From JACQWX01 sp041662295 (GTDB lineage Bacteria > Elusimicrobiota > Elusimicrobia > UBA1565 > UBA9628), in contig JBAZSR010000002.1 in the NCBI GenBank assembly GCA_041662295.1, positions 1-64,000 on the forward strand: a stretch of 64,000 nt of DNA. The letters run 5' to 3'. Below, one piece after another: positions 44,824 to 55,285 of this stretch. The notes beneath the pieces are model-generated. The model did not search any database. It was not told where the DNA came from and saw only the letters and a program-made list of their open reading frames with translations. The position numbers and the translations under genes were made by a program. The number at the start of each line of letters is the position of its first letter. Position 1 is the stretch's first letter.

Positions 44824-45653
44824 TCCCCCAAGACACCAAGAACACCCGCGTCCTGCTCGCCATGCTGTGCCTGCCGCTCCTGGGCCTGGCGGCGAGACCG
44901 CTCTTCGCGGACGGAGGCGAAGAGATCCTCGCGGCCCACCCCATGCCGCTGTACAAGGACAGCGTGCCGGCCGCTGACAACAGACTGAACCGATTGACCA
45001 AGAACGACCTGGGAACGGTCCGGAAGTTCTTCGAGGCCAACCTGAAGCCCGGAGACAGGATCGAGACGTTCAGCAAAGACGACGAGACCGGCTTCAATGT
45101 CATCTACACCAAGAAGACCGGATCCCGGGAGCTGAAGGCATTCGAGCTGCGCGTGACTGCCCGTTCCGGAAAACGGCCGCCGCACACGGCGTTCGGCGAG
45201 CTTTTCGGGCAGGTCAGCTTCGGCCGCCACAAGGAGTCCGAGCTCAAGGCCCTGCAAAAGGAGTACGGGGATATCGACCTCGCCTATTTCCGCGGAAACG
45301 AGGACAAGCTGATCGCCGAACGCGCCAGCCGGGAAGCCCACCCCGATCAGGACACGCTGAAGGCGGCCGGGAAGAAGAACAAGGTCTCAGCGGAGGACAA
45401 GGCCGAGGCCAAGGAGCTCAAGAGGAAGATGAAGGAGCTGAAGGCTCAGGGCGACTTCGCGGGGATGATGGCGCTGGCCCAGAGCAGCAAGAAGTTCCAG
45501 GCTCCGCCGTCCAACCAGATGGAGGCCGCCAGACTCGCTGCGGAAGACCGCAGCCGCGACACCTGGGACATCTGGGTGCGCTGCCTGAAGGAAACCAAGG
45601 CGGCCGCCTACCGCACCAGGCTGGAATACTCCTCAGACGCCCTTCCGGATTAG
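44820..45653 (+). CDS. Exported protein of unknown function
   Basis: 277 residues. The signal peptide (VLLAMLCLPLLGLAARPLFA) is followed by a beta segment (RIETFSKDDETGFNVIYTKK) and then a charged, probably coiled-coil Lys/Glu/Ala-rich region (about 185-220: EAKELKRKMKELKAQG). No family assigned. It is coupled to the M29 aminopeptidase by ATGA and converges, with a 4-base overlap, with the SGNH gene. Confidence 0.72.
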   Translation: MIPQDTKNTRVLLAMLCLPLLGLAARPLFADGGEEILAAHPMPLYKDSVPAADNRLNRLTKNDLGTVRKFFEANLKPGDRIETFSKDDETGFNVIYTKKTGSRELKAFELRVTARSGKRPPHTAFGELFGQVSFGRHKESELKALQKEYGDIDLAYFRGNEDKLIAERASREAHPDQDTLKAAGKKNKVSAEDKAEAKELKRKMKELKAQGDFAGMMALAQSSKKFQAPPSNQMEAARLAAEDRSRDTWDIWVRCLKETKAAAYRTRLEYSSDALPD

Positions 45654-47002
45654 CCTTCCGGCCCCGGCCCGGCCTTCACGAGCCGATCCGCCAGGAGCTC
45701 CGCCACAGCCTCGTTGAGCGCCGGCCGGGGATGAGCGTCCTTCCCGTACCAATACCGGTTCCTGCTGTCGGGATAGGCCAGCTCCTCCGGCAGATCGAAT
45801 GCCTCGATCCCGGAGGAAAGGCGCAGGCGCGGGACCTCCCTGAAGTATCCCCGGAGGAGCACGAGCCTCACGCCGAGGCGGCGGCCGAAGTCTCCCAGTT
45901 CGTCGACCTGGCGCTGGGCCTGGGCCAGCGTCCGTCCCGTGTCCGCCCAGCCGGGCCGTCCGAGGACCCGCCGGGAGCAGGCGTGGACGAACTGCCGGAC
46001 GCGCAGGCCGTCGACCACGGCACGGAGCAGGGGAGACTCGGGCGAGCGGTCCATGATGGCCTGGCTGTCGAGAGGATCGTGGTCGTTGCCCCCGATGTAG
46101 GAGAGGATGACGATGTCGACATCGAGCTCCGGGACGAGGGCCTTGACCGCTCGGCCGTACCCGTAGAGCCCGTTGCCCGGGAAGCCCGCGGCAGCCACGT
46201 CGAAGCGTCCCGGCGCCCTCCTTTCGAGCGCCCCGGCCAGAAGCGCGGGCAAGGTATGCTCGTTGTCCGGGATGCCGAGCCCCCAGACGAAGGAGTCGCC
46301 CACCACCAGGACCCTCCGGCAGCCCGGCTCCAGGACCGCGGGCTCCCGGTCCCGATAGCCCAGGCTGTTGTACCGATTGACCGCCGGCGGGTAGCCGTCG
46401 ACCTCGTCGTTGCCGGAGTAATCCTCGACCGTGGTGGCCCCGGCCGGGAAGGAGACCAGGCCGTGCCGATTGAGGGTCGGGCCGCGGTCCGGACCGAAGG
46501 CCAGGAGCGCCGCGATGGAAAAAGCCGCGGACAGCAGACCCGCGGCGGCCATGCGGACCGAGGCGGATGCGTCCGCCGGACGCAGGAGGACGAGCTCGGC
46601 GGCAAGCCCACGGAGCCCGGTCCGTCCAGGGCCGGCCAGGCGGGCGGCGCAGAACAGGCCCGCGGCCAGCAGGAGCGCCGGGTACAGGGAGACCTCCAGG
46701 CCCTCTCGGTCCGCGAAGGCCAGCTGGAGCGCGTCATCCATGTTCCCGATCATGGCGAGGACCAGGAGGACCGTGGCGGCCAGCAGGAGGAGGAACGCCG
46801 CGACCGCGAGCCTTCCGAGGACCCGGCGGGAGAGGAAGAGCCACAGAAGGACCCCCGAGTTCACGGCCGCAGCCAGAGGGATGCCGATGATGACCGCGAA
46901 GGCTGCGGGACAGACCGCGAGCAGGGGAGGGCCGAGGAAAGGCCCGACCCCGGCCAAGAACGCCGCGGAGAGCCCCGCCAGACAGCAGAGGATGATGGCC
47001 AT
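45650..47002 (-). CDS. Membrane-anchored SGNH/GDSL hydrolase
   Basis: 450 residues. Five or six hydrophobic segments fill residues 1-190. The periplasmic C-terminal SGNH domain has block I VVGDSFVWGLG (nucleophile Ser), block III YIGGNDHD (Asn) and block V WYGKDAHPRP (Asp and His). It is probably an esterase or O-acetyl transferase acting on a glycan after export. It is the last gene of the asnB-led operon, 26 bases after the GT39-like gene. Confidence 0.85.
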   Translation of the reverse strand: MAIILCCLAGLSAAFLAGVGPFLGPPLLAVCPAAFAVIIGIPLAAAVNSGVLLWLFLSRRVLGRLAVAAFLLLLAATVLLVLAMIGNMDDALQLAFADREGLEVSLYPALLLAAGLFCAARLAGPGRTGLRGLAAELVLLRPADASASVRMAAAGLLSAAFSIAALLAFGPDRGPTLNRHGLVSFPAGATTVEDYSGNDEVDGYPPAVNRYNSLGYRDREPAVLEPGCRRVLVVGDSFVWGLGIPDNEHTLPALLAGALERRAPGRFDVAAAGFPGNGLYGYGRAVKALVPELDVDIVILSYIGGNDHDPLDSQAIMDRSPESPLLRAVVDGLRVRQFVHACSRRVLGRPGWADTGRTLAQAQRQVDELGDFGRRLGVRLVLLRGYFREVPRLRLSSGIEAFDLPEELAYPDSRNRYWYGKDAHPRPALNEAVAELLADRLVKAGPGPEG

Positions 47003-47028
47003 GCCGCCGGCCTCTCAGACCCGGAGCG

Positions 47029-48237
47029 TCACGGAGCTCTCCCGCGCCCGGCCAGGATGGCCCGGATCCGGCTCGCCCCCCCTCCGGCCAGGACCAGCAT
47101 CAGCGGCATGAGCGGCACGCGGTAGCGGATGGGAGCGTGGCTGACCGAGTAGGTAGCGGTCACGACCAGCATGAAGACGGCCATCCAGCGGACCCACGGG
47201 TTGGCGCGTCCGAACCAGAGGCCCAGCAGAGCCAGAGGGACGAGCCAGCCGTCGCTGAGGAGCGCCAGCAGCCGCACCAGGGAAGCCTTGTGGGTATAGG
47301 CCCGGTCGCGGGGGAGGATCCTCCATAAGCCGAAGAGCCTGCCTGCGCAGTCCTTCAGGAAGAACCACGGCCGCTCTTTAAGGATGCTCATGGAGGCGGC
47401 TTGAAAAGCCTTGTTGCTCTCGGCCTCGGGGAGGCTGGCCATGCGCTGGAACTCGGTGTCGTCGCCGGGGTTGCCGAGGATGCGGTTCTGCTCCTCGGTG
47501 CCCAGGGCCTCGTAGGGCACGGTCAGGGCCCAGTACATCTGGATGCCGACCAGGCTCGAGGCCGGGATGAAGGAGCGCATGACCGCGAGGTTCCGGCCGA
47601 CCCACACGCCGACCAGGGCCGCGACCGGGAGGCAGAAAGCCAGGAACCATTTCCAGCGCCACGGCCTTCCCCACCCCGCGGCCAGGCCGGCGATCCCCAC
47701 GGCCGGAGCCATGGCCCCGTTGGTCAGGCACATCCACCCGGCAAGCCCGCCCGCTCCGGCCAGCAAGCGCCATTCCCGAGCAGGGACAGCGCGCACCAGC
47801 AGGAGGAAGACCCCGGCCGCGAGGAAGGACAGCAGGGATTCGCGGAAGAAGTACGCGGAGTAGTAGATGAAGTACGGGTACACGACAGAGGCCCAGAACG
47901 CGAACCTGGCCGCCCAGAGATCGAAGAGCGCCAGGGCCAGGAGATAAACCAGCCAGGACGTGGCAGCGGAGAGGAGGCTCTGGCCCACGATCACGGACCA
48001 GGGGCTCTTGCCCGAGACCGCGTAGAGGCCCGCGATCAGCAGAGGATAGCCGGGCTCGCGCACCGCGGTCGCAAGAGGCGGCTTCTCAGCGTAGATCCCG
48101 TGGTCGATGAGGTTGACGGCCAGGATCTCGAAGTCGAGGCTGCCGAAGAGCCGGACGCCGTCGTACTGCAGGGCCCCGAACCCGACCCGCAGGGCCAGGG
48201 CCGCCAATAGCCCGAGGAGAAGCTCCCTCCTGCTCAA
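47029..48237 (-). CDS. Membrane glycosyltransferase, GT39/PMT-like
   Basis: 402 residues with about ten membrane helices. The first periplasmic loop (FGSLDFEILAVNLIDHGIYA) has the acidic residues expected of GT-C enzymes, and LATAVREPGYPLLIAGLYAV is the typical next motif. It should use a polyprenyl-phosphate sugar. The start is a TTG (48237) that overlaps the preceding stop as TTGA. No ATG lies nearby in frame. It is cotranslated with the GT2 gene. Confidence 0.8.
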   Translation of the reverse strand: MSRRELLLGLLAALALRVGFGALQYDGVRLFGSLDFEILAVNLIDHGIYAEKPPLATAVREPGYPLLIAGLYAVSGKSPWSVIVGQSLLSAATSWLVYLLALALFDLWAARFAFWASVVYPYFIYYSAYFFRESLLSFLAAGVFLLLVRAVPAREWRLLAGAGGLAGWMCLTNGAMAPAVGIAGLAAGWGRPWRWKWFLAFCLPVAALVGVWVGRNLAVMRSFIPASSLVGIQMYWALTVPYEALGTEEQNRILGNPGDDTEFQRMASLPEAESNKAFQAASMSILKERPWFFLKDCAGRLFGLWRILPRDRAYTHKASLVRLLALLSDGWLVPLALLGLWFGRANPWVRWMAVFMLVVTATYSVSHAPIRYRVPLMPLMLVLAGGGASRIRAILAGRGRAP

Positions 48238-49427
48238 GACGCCCCCCCCTCCCCGCGCGAGGACGGAAGGTGGCGCGCGAGGTCCAGGGTCACGCCGAAG
48301 GCGGCGAGCACGGTGCCGGAGATGACGGCGAGGCTGCCGGTCAGCACGTAGATCCAGTGCTGGTGGATCTGCCGGCTCGTGACGTATTCGATGATGGTGC
48401 GGGTGTTGAGGAGCACGCCCGCGAGCACGAGGACCACGCCGACCGCGAGGGAGTAGTCGCGGACCCTGGGCCGGTCCCAGAACCCGGAGCCCCGGCCGAC
48501 CGCGGCGTCCGAGAGCTTCTGCGCGATGCCCCCGAAGGTCAGGCAGATGAGCGAGCACACCGCGAGGGTCACGATGGCGAGCAGTCGGTAGATCATGTCC
48601 TCCGGGTTCTCCAGACGCCTCAGGGACAGGTACTGGGCGATCGGGCCGGCGCCGTAGGCCAGGGCGGTCAGGGCGAAGAGAAGACCGGCGGGACCGAAGA
48701 TGCGCAGGGGGTAGTACGCGAAGATGACGCCCAGGATGACGCGCAGGAAGCGCATGCCGTCGGCCAGCACATTGAGCTTGGACCGGCCCATCCGCTCGGC
48801 GTAGGCGATGGGGACCTCCACGATCCGAGCCCCCATGCAGGCGGCGCGCGCGGTCATGGCGGGCGTGAAGTGCAGGCCCTCGGGCAGGGGCAGGAGCCTG
48901 GGCAGGAGCCTGCGGGAGAAGAGCCGCACACCGCTGGCCGTGTCGGTCACGGCCACACCGGTGAGCCTCGAGATCACGGCCGCGTAGAAGCGGTTGCCCA
49001 GCACGCGCACCCGCGGCATCTGGGAGCCGTGGTGGAGCCGGCCGCCGATGGCGAGGTCCGCTCCGGTCCGGACGAGCTCGCGGTGCAGGTCGATGAAGCA
49101 GAGCGGGTCGATGGTGCCGTCCGCGTCCATGAAGGCCAGGAGTCCTCCGCGCGCCGCGGCAAATCCGGTCATGAGCGCCGCCCCGTAGCCCCGGTTGACC
49201 GGGTGGCTGACGACCCGGACACGCTCGAAGCCCGCGGCGATCCGCCGGGTCGCGTCCTTGGAGCCGTCGTCCACCACGAGGATCTCCACCGCATCGAGGC
49301 CCGTCTCCCGGCGCAAAGCCTCCTCGGCGTCCAGGCACTGCTTCAGCGCCGAGGGGAGGGCCTCCTCCTCGTTGTAGGCGGGCAGGACGATGGTCAGGGT
49401 CTTGGCGTCCGCGGCGGCTTGGGTCAT
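48234..49427 (-). CDS. GT2 polyprenyl-phosphate glycosyltransferase with membrane domain
   Basis: 397 residues. The DPM1-like catalytic domain has TIVLPAYNEEEALPSAL, LVVDDGSKDATR, FMDADGTIDP and RMGRSKLNVLADG. Four membrane segments follow from about residue 240, including a GtrB-like pair. It probably makes the undecaprenyl-phosphate sugar that the adjacent GT39-like enzyme consumes. The start overlaps the upstream stop (ATGA). Confidence 0.9.
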   Translation of the reverse strand: MTQAAADAKTLTIVLPAYNEEEALPSALKQCLDAEEALRRETGLDAVEILVVDDGSKDATRRIAAGFERVRVVSHPVNRGYGAALMTGFAAARGGLLAFMDADGTIDPLCFIDLHRELVRTGADLAIGGRLHHGSQMPRVRVLGNRFYAAVISRLTGVAVTDTASGVRLFSRRLLPRLLPLPEGLHFTPAMTARAACMGARIVEVPIAYAERMGRSKLNVLADGMRFLRVILGVIFAYYPLRIFGPAGLLFALTALAYGAGPIAQYLSLRRLENPEDMIYRLLAIVTLAVCSLICLTFGGIAQKLSDAAVGRGSGFWDRPRVRDYSLAVGVVLVLAGVLLNTRTIIEYVTSRQIHQHWIYVLTGSLAVISGTVLAAFGVTLDLARHLPSSRGEGGAS

Positions 49428-50426
49428 GCGTTGGTCTCCGGGAAGAGCCGCAGGCGCAGGCTGCGCAGGCCCGCGGCCCCCGAATAGAGGGAATAGAGCG
49501 ACAGGTAGAGCGTGGGCGAGAGCACGGCCACGAGCAGGCTCGCCAGCCTGAAGCGGCCGAAGCAGGAGCGCCGGGCCGCGGCGAAGCCCTCCCGCCAGAG
49601 CTTCCAAGCCGAGACCGGCCGGGCCAGGAGCGCCTCCCGCAGGATGCCCCGCCGCAGGAGCTCGAGCTCCTCGCGGAGCAGGTAGTCGCGGCTCAAGGCC
49701 GCCTTGGCCTCCTTGAGCCAGCGCTTGAGGTGCGCGGAGAAAAGCGTCCGCATCTTGAAGTCCAGCTCGATCTTGGCCGGGTCCGAAAGCCCGCACGCGC
49801 ACCAGTTTGCGCCGTGCACGCGGTGCAGGCCGAGGACCGCCGGGATGTTGGCCACCCGCCAGGAGAAGAGGGTCTTCACGGTCAGGAAATCGTCGAGATA
49901 GTAAAAGAGCTCCTTGGGAATGGGCAGGGCCGCGAGCAGGGCCTCCCGGCGGAAGGCGAGGCCGCTCGTGGCCGTGAAGTGCGTCTTCGCTGCCAGGAAA
50001 TCGTCGAGGCCGTAGGAGGGGGCCCAAGCCGGGTGGCTGGCGCCCAGGGACTCGAGGCTCCCGGACACGTCGTCGAGCCAGTGCTGGACGGCGCCGACCT
50101 TGGGGTCGTCGAAGAGGGGCGCCACCGCGGAGAGCTTCCCCGGCAGCCACACGTCGTCGCTGTCGAGCAGGCAGACCACGCTGCCGCGGGCCGCGCGGAT
50201 GCCGGCGTTGAAGGCCTCGGCCTGCCCCTGCCGGGGGTCGAGCAGCACGGCTCGCACCCGGTCCCCGTAGCCCCGGATGATCTCGCGGGAATCGTCGGTC
50301 GAGCCGTCGTCGGCGACGATGACCTCGACCTCGTTGGCCGGGAAGTCCTGCGCCAGGACGCTGTCGACCGCGGCGCTGAGGAACCGGCCGTAGTTGTGGT
50401 TGTCGATGACGACCGAGACGCGGGGC

Positions 50427-50434
<8 letters not shown>
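49424..50434 (-). CDS. GT2 family glycosyltransferase
   Basis: 336 residues. GT-A motifs VSVVIDNHNYGRFLSAAVDS, IVADDGSTDDSREI and VVCLLDSDDVWLPGKL, then a C-terminal part with a hydrophobic stretch (FRLASLLVAVLSPTLYLSLY) that may contact the membrane. It transfers sugars from a nucleotide donor during glycan synthesis. It overlaps asnB by eight bases. Confidence 0.9.
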
Positions 50435-52319
<1,885 letters not shown>

Positions 52320-52324
52320 ATGCT

Positions 52325-52384
52325 GGGGTCAGATCTTGAGATTTGAGTTTTCTAACGAAAACTCAAATCTCAAGATCTGACCCC
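52325..52384. repeat. Perfect palindromic element, 28-bp arms
   Basis: Arms 52325-52352 and 52357-52384 are exact inverted copies around a TAAC loop. Each outer end is GGGGTCAGATC. The element lies between TATAAT (minus strand 52390-52385) and the asnB ATG at 52319. Without it the -10 would be 5 bases from the ATG, the spacing of other genes here. It looks like an inserted miniature, REP-like element. As RNA it would form a very stable hairpin. Confidence 0.9.
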
Positions 52385-52390
52385 ATTATA
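52385..52390 (-). promoter_or_regulatory. -10 of the asnB operon
   Basis: TATAAT on the minus strand, overlapping the stop codon (TAA) of the upstream GT9 gene and directly adjacent to the palindrome. Confidence 0.5.
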
Positions 52391-53495
52391 CACGATAGGC
52401 CTTGAGGGCGTGGCGGAAGACCTCGTCCTCGCGCAGACCGGCCAGGCACCGGTGGTGCCCGCAGTCCGTGTAGTCGATGCCCAGCCGCCCACGCGGCATG
52501 CCCAGACGAACGCAGGGCCCGCACGGGACGTTGAGGCGGACGTCGGCGTGGCCCGGCTCCCAGGCGCCGAGCTCCTCGGGGTCGGTCGGCCCCCAGAGCG
52601 TGAGGGTCTTGACCCTCAGAGCCATGGCGGCCTTGGCCAGTCCCGTGTCGTTGGCGATGAAAAGGCCGCAGCGCTCGATGAGGGCGAAGGTCTCCACGAG
52701 ACGGCACCGGCCGACGAAGGACGGGATCTCCCAGCCCGCGGCCCTGCGCGCCGCTTCCACGGCCCGGGATTCTTCGGGCCCGCCCACGAGGAAGGGCTCG
52801 GCCCCGGCCTCGTCGCGCAGGCGGCGCAGGACCCCGCCGAGGCGCTCCGCGGCCCAGATCTTGGCGTAGGGGTTGTCCGGGGCGCCCAGGTGCGCTCCGA
52901 CCAGGACGTGCCTGGGCCGGTCTCCCAGGGCCCGGGCCGCGAAGGCCCGCGCACCCTCGGGGACGGGCAGGACCGGGCCGTCCCAACCCGCGGTGGGCCC
53001 CGAGCCCAGGGCCTCCAGGAGGCGGAGGTTCCTCCGGACCGCGTTCTCGGGCCCCGGGCCGGTCCAGACCTTGCGGTTGAGCAGAAGCCTGCGGCTGGCC
53101 TCGCCGGTCACCAGGGCCCTCTTGGCAAGCCAAGCCAGGCGGCCCGCGGCTCCGAGGCCCTCCGGCGGGGAGAGCCGCACGCAGTGGCCGGCACGAAGAC
53201 GGGCGGCAGACAGGGTCTCCCGGAAGAAATGCGCGGGCGAAGAGAGGGTGAGCAGGACAGCGTCGAAGCCCCGATCGAGGAGCCGGGCGTTGAGCCGCCG
53301 GCGGTCGGCCTCGCCGGCGCCCTCCCACTCCGCGAGCTCCACGTCGTCGACGAGGCCCGCGGCCGGAATGAGCTCCTTGGAAACAGGACTCGGGTTGGCC
53401 AGGAAGGTCACCCGGCTCTCCGGGAAGAGCTTCCGGAGCCCGGCCAGGACCGGGAGGAAGAAGATCGCGTCTCCCACCGCGGCGTAGCCCAGCAC
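52386..53495 (-). CDS. GT9 glycosyltransferase (heptosyltransferase-like)
   Basis: 369 residues. The N-terminal GYAAVGDAIFFLPVLAGLRK is the GT9 nucleotide-binding start. The C-terminal donor domain has LVGGPEESRAVEAA and the signature FIANDTGLAKAAMALRVKTL, then LWGPTDPEELG. A Cys/His-containing end (CGPCVRLG, DCGHHRCLA) is common in this family. The GTG at 53495 is the earliest start codon after an in-frame stop at about 53618. The frame is open upstream of it and could use an unusual start. Confidence 0.85.
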   Translation of the reverse strand: MLGYAAVGDAIFFLPVLAGLRKLFPESRVTFLANPSPVSKELIPAAGLVDDVELAEWEGAGEADRRRLNARLLDRGFDAVLLTLSSPAHFFRETLSAARLRAGHCVRLSPPEGLGAAGRLAWLAKRALVTGEASRRLLLNRKVWTGPGPENAVRRNLRLLEALGSGPTAGWDGPVLPVPEGARAFAARALGDRPRHVLVGAHLGAPDNPYAKIWAAERLGGVLRRLRDEAGAEPFLVGGPEESRAVEAARRAAGWEIPSFVGRCRLVETFALIERCGLFIANDTGLAKAAMALRVKTLTLWGPTDPEELGAWEPGHADVRLNVPCGPCVRLGMPRGRLGIDYTDCGHHRCLAGLREDEVFRHALKAYRV

Positions 53496-53671
53496 GAGCC
53501 ATTGCTTGGGAGCGCCCCCGGACGGGGCAGGAGCGAGGAGGCTGAGCCTGGCCGAGCCCGCCAGCCAGCCCAGATGCCTGAGGAACGCCTTGGAAGACCC
53601 GGTGCCGATGCCCCATCATAGCAAAGGCCGTTTCCGACGGCCACCGCCCCGTTCCCTTCCCGAGGCAGATA

Positions 53672-53680
53672 TGGTATTTT
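53672..53680 (+). promoter_or_regulatory. Extended -10 of the histidine kinase operon
   Basis: TGGTATTTT, 6 bp before the ATG at 53687, no Shine-Dalgarno. Confidence 0.45.
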
Positions 53681-53686
53681 GAGCCC

Positions 53687-55285
53687 ATGGCCGGCTGCAT
53701 CTCCAAGGGTCTGGACTGCCGCGCGCAGCTCCTGCTCGAGGCCTCGTGCCTCATCGCCTCCAAACTCGACCTGGGCGAACTGCTCAAGACCATCCTCGAG
53801 CTGGGAAGCAAGGTCGTGGGCTCCGAGCGCACCTCCCTGTTCCTGCTCGACGAGAAGACGCAGTGCCTGTACTTCGACGTGGCCCTTGGCTTGGGGCCCG
53901 AGGTCTCGAGCCTGCGCTTCCCCCTCGGCCAGGGCATCGCCGGCACCGTGGCCCAGGAGCGCAAGCCCCTCATCATCAACGACGCCCGCGCCGACCCCCG
54001 CTGGTCCTCCAAGGCCGACGCCAAGACCGGCTTCGTGACCCGGTCCCTGCTGGCCGTGCCCATGGTCCACCAGGGCAAGCTCATCGGCGTCCTAGAGGCC
54101 ATCAACAAGACCGCGGGCGGGTTCGACGAGACCGACGTCAGCGTGTTCGACTCCCTGGCCGCGCAGGCGGCCGTGGCCATCGAGAACGCGCGGCTCTTCT
54201 CCGCGGTGCGCGAGGAGCGCGCCATGCTCGACGCCATGTTCTCCCAGATGACGGACGGCGCCATCCTCTCCGACGCCAAGGGCGCCATCCTCATCGCCAA
54301 CAACACCGCGCGCAAGCTCCTCTGCCTCGACGAGGGGCGCGGCACGCTGGAGGCCGCGCTCTCAGGCATGACGCTCCGCCCCCCCCTGGGCGAGATCCTC
54401 TCCGCCGCCTCCATGCTCATGGAAGCGGAGCGCGAGAAGCCCACGAAGCTCGTGCTCGAGGGCGTCTCGACCCCCATCGCGCTCAGCGCCCCCGGCGGCC
54501 GCGGCGACGCCATGGCCGGGAAGTTCTGGGTCTTCCGCAACGTGACCGAGGACCGGCGCAAGGAGTCCCTCAAGCGCACCTTCCTCTCCCTGATGTCCCA
54601 CAAGCTCAAGACCCCGCTGGCCTCCATCACGGGCTACGCGGAACTGCTGACCTCGGACCCGCCCGCGGCCCTCGGCGAGATGGACCTCAAGGCCCTGACC
54701 GCCATCCTCCGGCAGGGGCGCAAGCTCTCCTCCCTGGTCAACAAGCTGCTCAACTTCACCACCCTCGAGGACGAGGGCTTCGCCTTCAAGGCCGGCCCCC
54801 TGCCGGTGGCGGACGCGGCCGGCGACGCGGTCTCGGCCATGGCCGAGTGGCTCCAGGAGAACGGCGCCTCGGTCAAGATCGAGACCGGGGGCTGCCTGGT
54901 CGTGGCGGACCGCTACCTCCTCACCGAGGTCCTCAAGAACCTCATCGAGAACGCGGTCAAGTTCGACACGAAGCCGGCCAAGGAGGTCGCGGTCGCGGCC
55001 TGGGCCGAAGGCCCAGGGACCGAAGGTCCAGGGGCCGAAGGCGGCCTCACCCACATCGCGGTCCACGACAAGGGCCCCGGCATCCCGCCCGAGGACCAGG
55101 AGCAGGTCTTCAGCCAGTTCCACCAGATTGAGGAGTCCTTCACGGGCCAGATGGAAGGCGCGGGGCTGGGCCTGGCCTACGTCAAGAAGGTCGTGGAGCG
55201 CCTCGGAGGCTCGGTGCGCCTCGAGTCCAGCCTCGGCCAGGGCACGGTGGTCACGGTGTCTTTGCCCGCGCCCCGAGCCCCATGA
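53687..55285 (+). CDS. Soluble GAF-domain sensor histidine kinase
   Basis: 532 residues, no membrane segment. A GAF domain (about 25-170: LDLGELLKTILELGSKVVGS, GQGIAGTVAQERKPLIINDA) is followed by a PAS-like region (190-280), HisKA with the phosphoacceptor in LMSHKLKTPLAS (H305), and HATPase_c (NLIENAVKFD, DKGPGIPPED, GAGLGLAYVKK). A Gly/Pro/Glu repeat (EGPGTEGPGAEGG) interrupts the ATPase domain. The signal bound by GAF is unknown, and no response regulator is in this operon. TldD starts in its stop codon (ATGA). Confidence 0.92.
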   Translation: MAGCISKGLDCRAQLLLEASCLIASKLDLGELLKTILELGSKVVGSERTSLFLLDEKTQCLYFDVALGLGPEVSSLRFPLGQGIAGTVAQERKPLIINDARADPRWSSKADAKTGFVTRSLLAVPMVHQGKLIGVLEAINKTAGGFDETDVSVFDSLAAQAAVAIENARLFSAVREERAMLDAMFSQMTDGAILSDAKGAILIANNTARKLLCLDEGRGTLEAALSGMTLRPPLGEILSAASMLMEAEREKPTKLVLEGVSTPIALSAPGGRGDAMAGKFWVFRNVTEDRRKESLKRTFLSLMSHKLKTPLASITGYAELLTSDPPAALGEMDLKALTAILRQGRKLSSLVNKLLNFTTLEDEGFAFKAGPLPVADAAGDAVSAMAEWLQENGASVKIETGGCLVVADRYLLTEVLKNLIENAVKFDTKPAKEVAVAAWAEGPGTEGPGAEGGLTHIAVHDKGPGIPPEDQEQVFSQFHQIEESFTGQMEGAGLGLAYVKKVVERLGGSVRLESSLGQGTVVTVSLPAPRAP

